Shown: piece by piece, positions 16,889 through 25,195 of the stretch
Layout: the number at the start of each line of letters is the position of its first letter
Position numbering within the stretch: position 1 is the first letter of the stretch
Position numbers and translations under genes: made by a program
Assembly (NCBI RefSeq): GCF_900221005.1
Contig: NZ_OBQI01000002.1
Span: 186,001-250,000 of the forward strand
Length of the DNA stretch: 64,000 nt
Direction of reading: 5' to 3'
Origin: Blastococcus aggregatus
GTDB taxonomy: Bacteria > Actinomycetota > Actinomycetes > Mycobacteriales > Geodermatophilaceae
The notes under the pieces: generated by a model
The model's database searches: none
What the model was told of the DNA's origin: nothing
Seen by the model: only the letters and a program-made list of their open reading frames with translations

Positions 16889-16920
16889 TAAACGATGATG
16901 ATCGTGCGGGTGGCGTACAT
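16888..16920 (-). CDS. cimA leader peptide MYATRTIIIV
   Basis: A 10-codon frame, ATG to TAG, encoding MYATRTIIIV: three consecutive ATC isoleucine codons and a valine codon just before the stop. It lies immediately upstream of the attenuator hairpins and 90 bases before cimA, whose pathway makes isoleucine. This is what a regulatory leader peptide for isoleucine supply should look like. No strong ribosome site precedes the ATG, and a short AT-rich stretch (16929-16938) just upstream may be the -10 region, so the transcript may begin very close to the start codon. Confidence 0.8.
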   Translation of the reverse strand: MYATRTIIIV

Positions 16921-16975
16921 CCCGACGAGTAAATCATGCGCGGCCGTCGTTCCACCCCTGGCAGGCTGGCCGACC

Positions 16976-17377
16976 GTGATCCCTCCCGGCTGGACCCCCG
17001 TGCACCGTGCCGACGGCGAGCAGGTGGGCTGGCTGGCGCCCGACGGCGGCCCGGGCCTGGCCGTGCCGTTGCTGCTCACCGGCACGCCCCTGGCCGACGC
17101 CGGCCCGAGGGAGGACGGCGCGGCCCTGCTCCGCGCCCACGGGCTGCGCGCCCTGGACCGCCGGTGGTGGGCCCGGCTGCCCGGCGAGCCGCTGAGCGGC
17201 GTCGTCGGGGCCGGGGAGCCGGCGGCGGACTGGACCTGGCAGGCCGTGGTGCTGGTGGAGTCCTCCCCCGCCGGTTGCACGGTGCGACCCGAGTGGCCCG
17301 CGCCGGGCGAGACCGGACGGGCCGCGCTGCCCGTCCCCGTCGGCGACCTGCTGCGGGCGGAGCCCCCCGCGGCGTGA
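16976..17377 (+). CDS. Conserved hypothetical protein between cimA and leuB
   Basis: I do not recognise this 133-residue protein. It begins VIPPGWTPVHRADGEQVGWL (GTG start at 16976), has no membrane segment, is rich in Trp, Pro, Gly and Ala, and contains repeated short aromatic patches (RRWWARLPGEPL, DWTWQAVVLVE). Its codon pattern is that of a real gene. It is divergent from the cimA leader with a 55-base gap, and its stop is one base from the convergent leuB stop. No function is proposed. Confidence 0.7.
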   Translation: MIPPGWTPVHRADGEQVGWLAPDGGPGLAVPLLLTGTPLADAGPREDGAALLRAHGLRALDRRWWARLPGEPLSGVVGAGEPAADWTWQAVVLVESSPAGCTVRPEWPAPGETGRAALPVPVGDLLRAEPPAA

Positions 17378-17378
17378 C

Positions 17379-18401
17379 TCAGCCGCTGGCGAGCGCGGCC
17401 AGCCGGTCGCCGACCTGCGTGGTGCGGATCTGCTGCTGAGGGTCGCGGGTGGAGAGGTCGAACGCGACGGCGGCGTTGACCTTCTTCGCCTGCTCCGCGC
17501 GGCCGAGGTGCTCGAGCAGCAGGCCGACCGACAGGACCGTGGCGGTCGGGTCGGCGATGCCCTGCCCGGCGATGTCGGGCGCCGAGCCGTGCACGGGCTC
17601 GAACATGCTCGGGTTGGTGCCCGAGACGTCGAGGTTGCCGCTGGCGGCCAGCCCGATGCCGCCGGTCACGGCCGCGGCGATGTCGGTGACGATGTCGCCG
17701 AAGAGGTTGTCGGTGACGATGACGTCGTAGCGGCCCGGGTCGGTGATGAAGAACATCGAGGCGGCGTCCACGTGCTGGTAGGCGACGGCGACGTCGGGGA
17801 ACTCCGCGGAGACCTCCTCGACGATCCGCGACCACAGACCGCCGGCGTGGGTGAGCACGTTGGTCTTGTGGATCAGCGTCAGGTGCTTGCGCGGGCGGGC
17901 GACGGCCCGCTCGAAGGCGTAGCGGACCACGCGCTCGACCCCGAAGGCGGTGTTGAGGCTGACCTCGGTGGCGATCTCGTGCGGGGTGTCCTTGCGGAGC
18001 ACGCCGCCGTTGCCGACGTAGGGCCCCTCGGTGCCCTCGCGCACGCACAGCATGTCGATCGGGCCCTCGGCGGTGAGTGGTCCGCGGACGCCGTCGAACA
18101 GCTTGGCCGGCCGCAGGTTCACGTGGTGGTCGAGCTCGAAGCGCAGCCGCAGCAGCAGCCCGCGCTCGAGGATGCCCGGGGGCACGCTCGGGTCGCCGAT
18201 CGCGCCCAGCAGGATCGCGTCGTGCCCGCGCAGCTCGTCGAGCACTGTGTCGGGCAGGAGCTCGCCCGTCCGCTGCCAGCGTGCGGCGCCGAGGTCGTAG
18301 GGCGTCGTCTCGAGGTCCGGAGCGACCTCGCGGAGGACCTTGAGGCCTTCCGCGACGACCTCCTGACCGATGCCGTCACCAGGGATCACTGCCAAGCGCA
18401 T
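17379..18401 (-). CDS. leuB: 3-isopropylmalate dehydrogenase
   Basis: Oxidative decarboxylation of 3-isopropylmalate to the leucine keto-acid, NAD-dependent. The 340 residues match the family. Seen: [18 protein letters not shown] at the N-terminus, [19 protein letters not shown] (substrate arginines), the metal-binding [17 protein letters not shown], and [19 protein letters not shown] (adenine loop). The ATG at 18401 has GGGAG upstream. The serA stop is only 14 bases upstream on the same strand, so serA-leuB are co-transcribed, as their neighbouring order in mycobacteria (Rv2996c-Rv2995c) also suggests. Confidence 0.97.
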   Translation of the reverse strand: MRLAVIPGDGIGQEVVAEGLKVLREVAPDLETTPYDLGAARWQRTGELLPDTVLDELRGHDAILLGAIGDPSVPPGILERGLLLRLRFELDHHVNLRPAKLFDGVRGPLTAEGPIDMLCVREGTEGPYVGNGGVLRKDTPHEIATEVSLNTAFGVERVVRYAFERAVARPRKHLTLIHKTNVLTHAGGLWSRIVEEVSAEFPDVAVAYQHVDAASMFFITDPGRYDVIVTDNLFGDIVTDIAAAVTGGIGLAASGNLDVSGTNPSMFEPVHGSAPDIAGQGIADPTATVLSVGLLLEHLGRAEQAKKVNAAVAFDLSTRDPQQQIRTTQVGDRLAALASG

Positions 18402-18415
18402 GGGGAACTCCCGGT

Positions 18416-20029
18416 TCAGAGGGTGTCGAGATCGGCGGCGCGGGCCTCGCGCGCGCCGATGCGGACGGCGATGTCCTCGAGCAGCTCGGGGCTGACGGGG
18501 CTGTCCACCGTGACGGCCATCAGCGCCTCGCCGCCCTCGGTCGTGCGGCTGACCTGGGCGCCGGCGATGTTGATGCCGGCCTCCCCCAGCGCCGCGCCCA
18601 CGGCGCCGACGACGCCCGGCCGGTCGGCGTAAGTGAAGAACAGCAGCCGGCCCTCGGCGGCCAGGTCGATCTCGAAGCCGGCCACCTCGGTGAGCCGGGC
18701 GACCTGGTTCTTGCCGTAGAGCGTGCCCGACACCGAGACCTGGCGGCCGTCGGCCATCGCGCCGCGCACGGTGACCAGGTTCCGGAAGGTGGGGCTCTCC
18801 GGGTCGCTGGTCAGCGCCACCTCGAGTCCGCGCTGCTCGGCGAAGAGCGGCGCGTTGACGTAGGTGACCTGCTCCTCGATCACGTCGGAGAAGACGCCCT
18901 TGAGCACCGCGAGCTGCAGCACGGCGACGTCGAACTCGGCGAGCTTGCCGCGCACGTCGACGGTCACCGACTGGGCGAGCCCTCCGGCAACGGAGGTGAA
19001 CACCCGGCCGAGCTTCTCGGCCAGCGGGAGGCCCGGGCGCACGTCCTCCGCGACGACGCCGCCGGCCTGGACGTTCACCGCGTCGGGCACGAACTCGCCC
19101 TGCAGCGCCAGGCGCACCGAACGCGCCACGGCGGTGCCGGCCTTGTCCTGGGCCTCGGTCGTGGAGGCGCCCAGGTGGGGGGTGACGACGGTGTTGGGCA
19201 GCCCGAACAGCGGGCTGTCGGTGGTGGGCTCCGTGGCGTAGACGTCCAGGCCCGCCGCCCCGACCTGGCCCGACCGCAGGGCATCGGCGAGCGCGGCCTC
19301 GTCGACCAGGCCACCACGGGCGGCGTTGACGATGATCACGCCGCGCTTGGTGAGCGCCAGCTCCTCGGCCCCGATGAGACCGAGGGTCTCCGGCGACTTG
19401 GGCAGGTGGATGGAGATGAAGTCGGACTCGCGGAGCAGCTCCTCCAGCGAGACCAGCCGGACGCCGAGCTGGGCGGCGCGGCCGGGCTGGATGTAGGGGT
19501 CGTAGGCGATGAGCTCGACGCCGAAGGCGGCCAGCCGCTGCGCGAACAGCACGCCGATGCGGCCGAGCCCGACGACGCCGACGGTCTTGTCGGTGATCTC
19601 GACGCCCATGAACTTGGAGCGCTTCCAGGCGCCCTCGCGCAGCGATGCGTCGGCGGCGGGGATCTGGCGGGCGGCGGCCAGCAGCAGGGCGACGGCGTGC
19701 TCGGCGGCGCTGACGATGTTCGAGGTCGGCGCGTTCACGACCATGACGCCGCGCTCGGTGGCGGCGGCGACGTCGACGTTGTCCAGACCGATGCCGGCCC
19801 GGGCCACGACCTTCAGGTTCGGCGCGGCCGCGAGCGCCTCGGCGTCGATCTGCGTGGCGCTGCGGATCATGACCGCGGCGGCGTCGGCCAGCGCGGGCAG
19901 CAGCGCGGACCGGTCGGCCCCGTCGACGTGCCGGATCTCGACGTCGCTCCCGAGCACCTCCAGCACGCTCGGGGCCAGCTCTTCGGCGATCAGGACGACG
20001 GGCGCTGTCCCCGACACGATGGCTGTCAC
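18416..20029 (-). CDS. serA: D-3-phosphoglycerate dehydrogenase (long, ACT-containing form)
   Basis: First enzyme of serine synthesis, oxidising 3-phosphoglycerate. The 537 residues match the long mycobacterial-type enzyme. N-terminal part: substrate/NAD domain with [29 protein letters not shown] and [12 protein letters not shown] (catalytic His). Then an intervening allosteric domain (about 320-455) and a C-terminal ACT domain (about 460-537, [14 protein letters not shown]) that binds serine in relatives. The GTG at 20029 ([13 protein letters not shown]) is the first in-frame start giving a normal N-terminus; a second GTG four codons on is possible. Leads a two-gene unit with leuB. Confidence 0.96.
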   Translation of the reverse strand: MTAIVSGTAPVVLIAEELAPSVLEVLGSDVEIRHVDGADRSALLPALADAAAVMIRSATQIDAEALAAAPNLKVVARAGIGLDNVDVAAATERGVMVVNAPTSNIVSAAEHAVALLLAAARQIPAADASLREGAWKRSKFMGVEITDKTVGVVGLGRIGVLFAQRLAAFGVELIAYDPYIQPGRAAQLGVRLVSLEELLRESDFISIHLPKSPETLGLIGAEELALTKRGVIIVNAARGGLVDEAALADALRSGQVGAAGLDVYATEPTTDSPLFGLPNTVVTPHLGASTTEAQDKAGTAVARSVRLALQGEFVPDAVNVQAGGVVAEDVRPGLPLAEKLGRVFTSVAGGLAQSVTVDVRGKLAEFDVAVLQLAVLKGVFSDVIEEQVTYVNAPLFAEQRGLEVALTSDPESPTFRNLVTVRGAMADGRQVSVSGTLYGKNQVARLTEVAGFEIDLAAEGRLLFFTYADRPGVVGAVGAALGEAGINIAGAQVSRTTEGGEALMAVTVDSPVSPELLEDIAVRIGAREARAADLDTL

Positions 20030-20197
20030 GGATCGACAGCCTAGGGACGGCGCACCTCGCGGGGTCGGCCGGGTGCGAGGCGTGGGAGGAGCATCCCACT
20101 GCTCGGGACGAACGGGGCGCTGTTGCCGCCGCGCCCCGCGCTCGCCATCCTGGCCGGGCCACGACAGCCGGCACGTCCGACGCCGACGGAGGAGACC

Positions 20198-20767
20198 ATG
20201 ACCCTGCCCCCGGGCGACCCGCAGTGGAACCAGCCACCGCAGGGCCAGCAGTTCGGCTACGCCGGGTACCAGGCCGGCTACCAGCCAGCGCCGCAGTTCG
20301 GCCCGTACGGGCCGCCGCCCGCGCGGCCCGGCTCGGTGATCGCCGCCGCCGTCCTGGGCTTCCTGTTCGGGGCACTCGGGATCGTGGTGACGCTCGGGGC
20401 GATCGTCCTGGGCGCGATCGCCGGGAGCCTGGACGACGACTCCACGGGCGGGTTCGACGAGTTCGCCGACGCGGCCGCGGGGGTCGCCCTCGCCCTCGGT
20501 CTCCTGGCGCTGGCGTGGACGGTGCTGCTCATCTGGGGATCGGTGTGGGCGCTGACCGGTCGCAGCCGCGTGCTGCTGCTCGTGGGCGGCTCGATCGCGC
20601 TCTTCTTCACCACGCTGGGGTTCCTGGGCAGCCTCGGCAGCACGAGCGGTGGCGACGTCGTCGTCAACCTGCTGCTCTTCGCCGGGGCGCTGGCGATCGT
20701 GCTGCTGCTGTCCCTGCGGCCGGCCGCGGAGTACTTCGCCGCCCACCGGGCCCGTCGCGGCGGCTGA
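20198..20767 (+). CDS. Four-helix membrane protein with Gln/Pro/Tyr-rich N-terminus
   Basis: Unrecognised 189-residue protein. The first 45 residues are a Gln/Pro/Gly/Tyr-rich tail, followed by four likely membrane helices (about 46-76, 92-119, 126-150, 155-178). The ATG at 20198 has GGAGGA five bases upstream. It is followed in the same direction by the DUF805 gene, which has a similar low-complexity cytoplasmic tail, so both may be envelope proteins of related build. It is divergent from serA across 168 bases in which I see no other feature. Confidence 0.75.
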   Translation: MTLPPGDPQWNQPPQGQQFGYAGYQAGYQPAPQFGPYGPPPARPGSVIAAAVLGFLFGALGIVVTLGAIVLGAIAGSLDDDSTGGFDEFADAAAGVALALGLLALAWTVLLIWGSVWALTGRSRVLLLVGGSIALFFTTLGFLGSLGSTSGGDVVVNLLLFAGALAIVLLLSLRPAAEYFAAHRARRGG

Positions 20768-20843
20768 TCCGCGGGCACGGGAGCCCCTACACTCCGCCCT
20801 TCGACCCGCCACCGTGGCGGGCGCCACAGGAGGATGCACCGCG

Positions 20844-21425
20844 ATGACCACCCCACCCCCCGGCTACGGCCAGAACGTGCCCCCCGAGGACCAGCCGGGC
20901 TGGGGAGCTCCTCCCCCGCCGCCGCCCGCACCCGGCTACGGCCAGGCACCGGGCTACGGCCAGGCCCCCGGCTACGGCCAGGCCCCCGGCTACGGCCAGG
21001 CCTACCCCGCCGCCCCCGGCTACAGCGCGCCCGGCGCGGCCGCCCCGCAGCTGGACATCGCCACCGCGGTGCGCAGCGTGCTCACGCAGTACGCCAACTT
21101 CACCGGCCGCGCGCGCCGCTCGGAGTTCTGGTGGTTCTACCTGGCCAACTTCCTGGCCTCGATCGTCGCCTCGATCATCGACCAGGTCATCGGCGTGCCG
21201 CTGTTCCAGGTCGTCGTCGCCCTCGGCCTGCTCATCCCGGGCCTCGCGGTCGGCGCGCGTCGCCTGCACGACATCGGCAAGTCCGGCTGGTGGCAGCTGA
21301 TCGCGCTGGTGCCGCTGGTCGGCATCATCGTGCTGATCGTCTTCTGGGCGCAGGACAGCGACCCGGCGACCAACCAGCACGGTCCCTCGCCGAAGTACCA
21401 GGCGGCCGGCGGCTACGGCTACTGA
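20844..21425 (+). CDS. DUF805 membrane protein with PGYGQA repeats
   Basis: A 193-residue protein. The N-terminal 70 residues are low complexity, with four perfect PGYGQA repeats and a polyproline run. From about residue 75 comes a DUF805 domain: FTGRARRSEFWWFYL before the first helix, the diagnostic RRLHDIGKSGWWQL loop, and helices at about 98-118, 121-140 and 150-172. DUF805 proteins are inner-membrane proteins of unknown function. The ATG at 20844 follows AGGAGG by nine bases. Only 76 bases separate it from the preceding membrane protein. Confidence 0.88.
   Translation: MTTPPPGYGQNVPPEDQPGWGAPPPPPPAPGYGQAPGYGQAPGYGQAPGYGQAYPAAPGYSAPGAAAPQLDIATAVRSVLTQYANFTGRARRSEFWWFYLANFLASIVASIIDQVIGVPLFQVVVALGLLIPGLAVGARRLHDIGKSGWWQLIALVPLVGIIVLIVFWAQDSDPATNQHGPSPKYQAAGGYGY
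20931..21002 (+). repeat. Four tandem 18-base repeats in the DUF805 gene
   Basis: Four head-to-tail 18-base units, consensus CCCGGCTACGGCCAGGCC, each encoding PGYGQA. The units are nearly identical, so copy number may vary between strains. Confidence 0.9.
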
Positions 21426-21437
21426 CCCCCGCACGGC

Positions 21438-21475
21438 GAACGGGCCCCGTCACCTCTCGGTGACGGGGCCCGTTC
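21438..21475. terminator. Bidirectional terminator between DUF805 gene and ilvC
   Basis: A perfect 17-base inverted repeat (21438-21454 with 21459-21475) around TCTC, between two convergent stops. No long T run on either side, as is common for GC-rich terminators. Confidence 0.85.
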
Positions 21476-21488
21476 TGCGTTCGCGGGA

Positions 21489-22541
<1,053 letters not shown>

Positions 22542-22573
22542 CTAGCGGGTGGAGCGGATGGGTGGAGCGGGTC

Positions 22574-23101
22574 TCAGGCGGTGCGCTCGACCGGGCGCAA
22601 GGTACCGGTGCCGGACATGGACCGCGGGCCGCGGCCCAGGGCCACGGTGCCCGACTGCGCCATCTCCTTGATCCCCATCGGGGCGAGGACGGCGAGCAGC
22701 GCCTGGAGCTTGTCGGGAGTACCGGTGGCCTCGAGGGTCACCGTCTCCGGGTTGACGTCGATGACGCGGGCCCGGAAGAGCTCCGCGGTCTGGAGCACCT
22801 GGGTGCGCTCGGCCAGGGGCGCGCGCACCTTGACCAGGAGCAGCTCGCGCTGCACCGCGGCCCCGGTCTCCAGCTCGACGATCTTGATGACCTCGATCAG
22901 CTTGTTCAGCTGCTTGGTGATCTGCTCGAGCGGAGAGGCCTCGGCCTCGACGACGATCGTCATCCGGGACAGCCCGGGGTTCTCCGTCGGGCCGACGGCG
23001 AGGGACTCGATGTTGAAGGCGCGCCGGCTGAACAGCGCCGAGACGCGGGCCAGGACGCCGGACTTGTTCTCGACCAGCACCGAGAGCGTGTGGCGGGGCA
23101 T
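22574..23101 (-). CDS. ilvN: Acetolactate synthase, regulatory subunit
   Basis: The small subunit that activates IlvB and confers valine feedback. It has 175 residues with an N-terminal ACT domain (LSVLVENKSGVLARVSALFS, then RAFNIESLAVGPTENPGLSR) and the C-terminal ALS_ss domain (ELLLVKVRAP, GTPDKLQALLAVLAPMGIKE). Its ATG shares a base with the ilvB stop (TGATG), so the two subunits are translationally coupled, which suits a fixed subunit ratio. Confidence 0.97.
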   Translation of the reverse strand: MPRHTLSVLVENKSGVLARVSALFSRRAFNIESLAVGPTENPGLSRMTIVVEAEASPLEQITKQLNKLIEVIKIVELETGAAVQRELLLVKVRAPLAERTQVLQTAELFRARVIDVNPETVTLEATGTPDKLQALLAVLAPMGIKEMAQSGTVALGRGPRSMSGTGTLRPVERTA

Positions 23102-24969
23102 CAGACCTGACCCTCTCCGAAGACGGGCCGCACGTCGCGCGCGGCCAGGATGTCGTCGTTGCTCGCGCCGGCGGCCACCATCGGCCACACCTGCGCGTCC
23201 GAGCCGACGACGAAGTCGATGACGACGGGGGCGTCGGTGATCGCCATGGCCTTCTCGATGACGGCGTCGACGTCGTCCTTGCTCTCGCAGCGCAGCCCGA
23301 CGCAGCCGAGCGCCTCGGCGAGCGCGACGAAGTCGGGGATGCGCACCGGCTTGGGCGTCCCGTCGGCGTTCTGGGCGTGCAGCTTGGTGCTGGAGTAGCG
23401 GCCCTCGTAGAACAGGGTCTGCCACTGCCGGACCATGCCGAGGTTGCCGTTGTTGATGACGGCGACCTTGATCGGGATGCCCTCGATGGCGCAGGTGGCC
23501 AGCTCCTGGTTGGTCATCTGGAAGCAGCCGTCGCCGTCGATCGCCCACACCGTGGCGTCGGGCAGGCCCTGCTTGGCGCCCATCGCCGCCGGCACGGCGT
23601 AGCCCATCGTGCCGAGGCCACCGCTGTTGAGCCAGGTGCCGGGCTTCTCGTACTTGATGAACTGCGCGGCCCACATCTGGTGCTGGCCGACGCCGGAGGT
23701 GTAGACCGCGTCGGGGCCGGCGATGGCCCCGAGCCGCTCGATCACGTACTGCGGCGAGAGCGCGCCGTCCTCGGGCTCGTCGTAGCCCAGCGGGTAGCGG
23801 TCGCGCCAGCCGTCCAGCTGGGTCCACCAGGCGGCGAGGTCGGGCGTCCGCCCGGCCGCGTGCTCGGCCTGCAGGGCGGTGACCAGCTGGGCGATGGTCT
23901 CCTTCGCGTCGCCCACGATCGGCACGTCGGCCTTGCGGTTCTTGCCGATCTCGGCCGGGTCGATGTCGGCGTGCACGACCAGCGCGTCCGGCGCGAAGCT
24001 GGACAGCTGGCCGGTCACCCGGTCGTCGAACCGCGCGCCGAGGGCGACCAGGACATCGGACTTCTGCAGCGCGGTCACCGCGGCGACGGTGCCGTGCATG
24101 CCGGGCATGCCCAGGTGCTGCGGGTCGCTGTCCGGGAACGCGCCGCGGGCCATCAGCGTGGTCACCACCGGCGCGCCCGTCAGCTCGGCGAGCGCTGCCA
24201 GCTCGGACGTGGCGCCGGCCTTGAGCACGCCGCCGCCGACGTAGAGCACCGGCCGGCTCGCACCGGCGATCATCGCGGCGGCCTCGCGGACCTGCTTGCC
24301 GTGCGGCCGGGTGGTCGGCCGGTAGCCGGGGAGGTCGATCCGCGGCGGCCAGGAGAAGTCCGTCGTCGCCTGCAGCACGTCCTTGGGGACGTCGACGAGC
24401 ACCGGGCCGGGGCGGCCGGTGGAGGCCAGGTGGAACGCCTCGGCGATCCGCTGCGGGATGTCCGCGGCGTCGGTGACCAGGAAGTTGTGCTTGGTGATCG
24501 GCATCGTGATGCCGCGGATGTCCGCCTCCTGGAAGGCATCGGTGCCGATCGCGCCGCTGGGCACCTGGCCGGTGATGGCCACGATCGGCACCGAGTCCAT
24601 GTAGGCGTCGGCCAGCGGGGTCACGAGGTTGGTCGCGCCGGGGCCGGAGGTGGCCATGCAGACGCCGACGCGCCCGGTGGCCTGGGCATAGCCGGTGGCG
24701 GCGTGGCCGGCGCCCTGCTCGTGGCGCACCAGCACGTGGCGGACCTTCGAGTCGAACAGCGGGTCGTAGAGCGGGAGGATCGCGCCGCCCGGGATGCCGA
24801 AGACGACGTCGACGCCGATGGCCTCCAGCGAGCGGACGAGGCTCTGCGCCCCGGTGATGCCCGTGGCCGGCTCGTGAGCGGCCTCGTGGATCGAGCGGGC
24901 CGTGGTCTCGACACCCGTGAGGGCGGCGGCGGCCTCGCGGGTGGCGGACTCGCCCTGGTTGGTGGTCAT
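23101..24969 (-). CDS. ilvB: Acetolactate synthase, catalytic subunit
   Basis: ThDP-dependent carboligase, first common step of valine, leucine and isoleucine synthesis. The 622 residues include the ThDP-activating glutamate in [16 protein letters not shown], the FAD-binding middle domain, and the ThDP/Mg motif [15 protein letters not shown] with INNGNLGM. About 30 extra N-terminal residues precede [13 protein letters not shown]. It heads the ilvB-ilvN-ilvC unit. An attenuator with a Leu-Leu-Val-Val leader peptide lies 131-175 bases upstream of its ATG. Confidence 0.97.
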   Translation of the reverse strand: MTTNQGESATREAAAALTGVETTARSIHEAAHEPATGITGAQSLVRSLEAIGVDVVFGIPGGAILPLYDPLFDSKVRHVLVRHEQGAGHAATGYAQATGRVGVCMATSGPGATNLVTPLADAYMDSVPIVAITGQVPSGAIGTDAFQEADIRGITMPITKHNFLVTDAADIPQRIAEAFHLASTGRPGPVLVDVPKDVLQATTDFSWPPRIDLPGYRPTTRPHGKQVREAAAMIAGASRPVLYVGGGVLKAGATSELAALAELTGAPVVTTLMARGAFPDSDPQHLGMPGMHGTVAAVTALQKSDVLVALGARFDDRVTGQLSSFAPDALVVHADIDPAEIGKNRKADVPIVGDAKETIAQLVTALQAEHAAGRTPDLAAWWTQLDGWRDRYPLGYDEPEDGALSPQYVIERLGAIAGPDAVYTSGVGQHQMWAAQFIKYEKPGTWLNSGGLGTMGYAVPAAMGAKQGLPDATVWAIDGDGCFQMTNQELATCAIEGIPIKVAVINNGNLGMVRQWQTLFYEGRYSSTKLHAQNADGTPKPVRIPDFVALAEALGCVGLRCESKDDVDAVIEKAMAITDAPVVIDFVVGSDAQVWPMVAAGASNDDILAARDVRPVFGEGQV

Positions 24970-25038
24970 GCGGTTCTCTCCTGGGCCGAACGGAGGTGGG
25001 TGCGGGTGCCGGCGGGGCGTCGACAGCTGTCGGGCAAC

Positions 25039-25100
25039 AAAAAACCCCTCGTGCCGCAGGCACGGAGGGGTCAGCGCGTCGGTCGTGAGGACCGACGCGC
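25039..25100 (-). promoter_or_regulatory. Transcription attenuator upstream of ilvB
   Basis: In leftward order: a perfect 11-base stem (25100-25090 with 25084-25074, loop CTCAC) starting at the last base of the leader stop codon. Two bases later comes a terminator, ACCCCTCCGTGCC (25071-25059) with GGCACGAGGGGT (25055-25044, one bulge), and a six-T run to 25039. The layout equals that at cimA. Candidate leader peptides with terminators have been predicted upstream of ilvB in other actinobacteria, so attenuation here is well supported by family knowledge. Confidence 0.85.
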
Positions 25101-25144
25101 TAGGGAACTACGAGGAGGCTGCGGGAGCAGTCGTCGACGAGCAT
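25100..25144 (-). CDS. ilvB leader peptide [14 protein letters not shown]
   Basis: A 14-codon frame from ATG to TAG containing Leu-Leu-Val-Val near the end plus an early Leu-Val. It ends inside the first hairpin of the attenuator, upstream of ilvB. Leader peptides rich in the pathway's end products are the sensor of ribosome-mediated attenuation. There is no clear ribosome site, so translation may be weak or start near the transcript end. Confidence 0.78.
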   Translation of the reverse strand: MLVDDCSRSLLVVP

Positions 25145-25165
25145 GCAGGCGGAGGGCACCTGCAC

Positions 25166-25195
25166 ACTGTGCTCCTCCACCGTGCGGCTCGTCAA
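25166..25195 (-). promoter_or_regulatory. Possible ilvB promoter
   Basis: TTGACG (25195-25190) and CACAGT (25171-25166) with an 18-base spacer lie just upstream of the leader peptide. The -35 matches the housekeeping consensus; the -10 is weak. Placed by pattern only. It overlaps the stop codon of the GGDEF-EAL gene. Confidence 0.35.

Noticed and set aside
20931-21002. CRISPR-like short repeats
   Set aside because: The repeats are head-to-tail without spacers, in frame, and encode PGYGQA.
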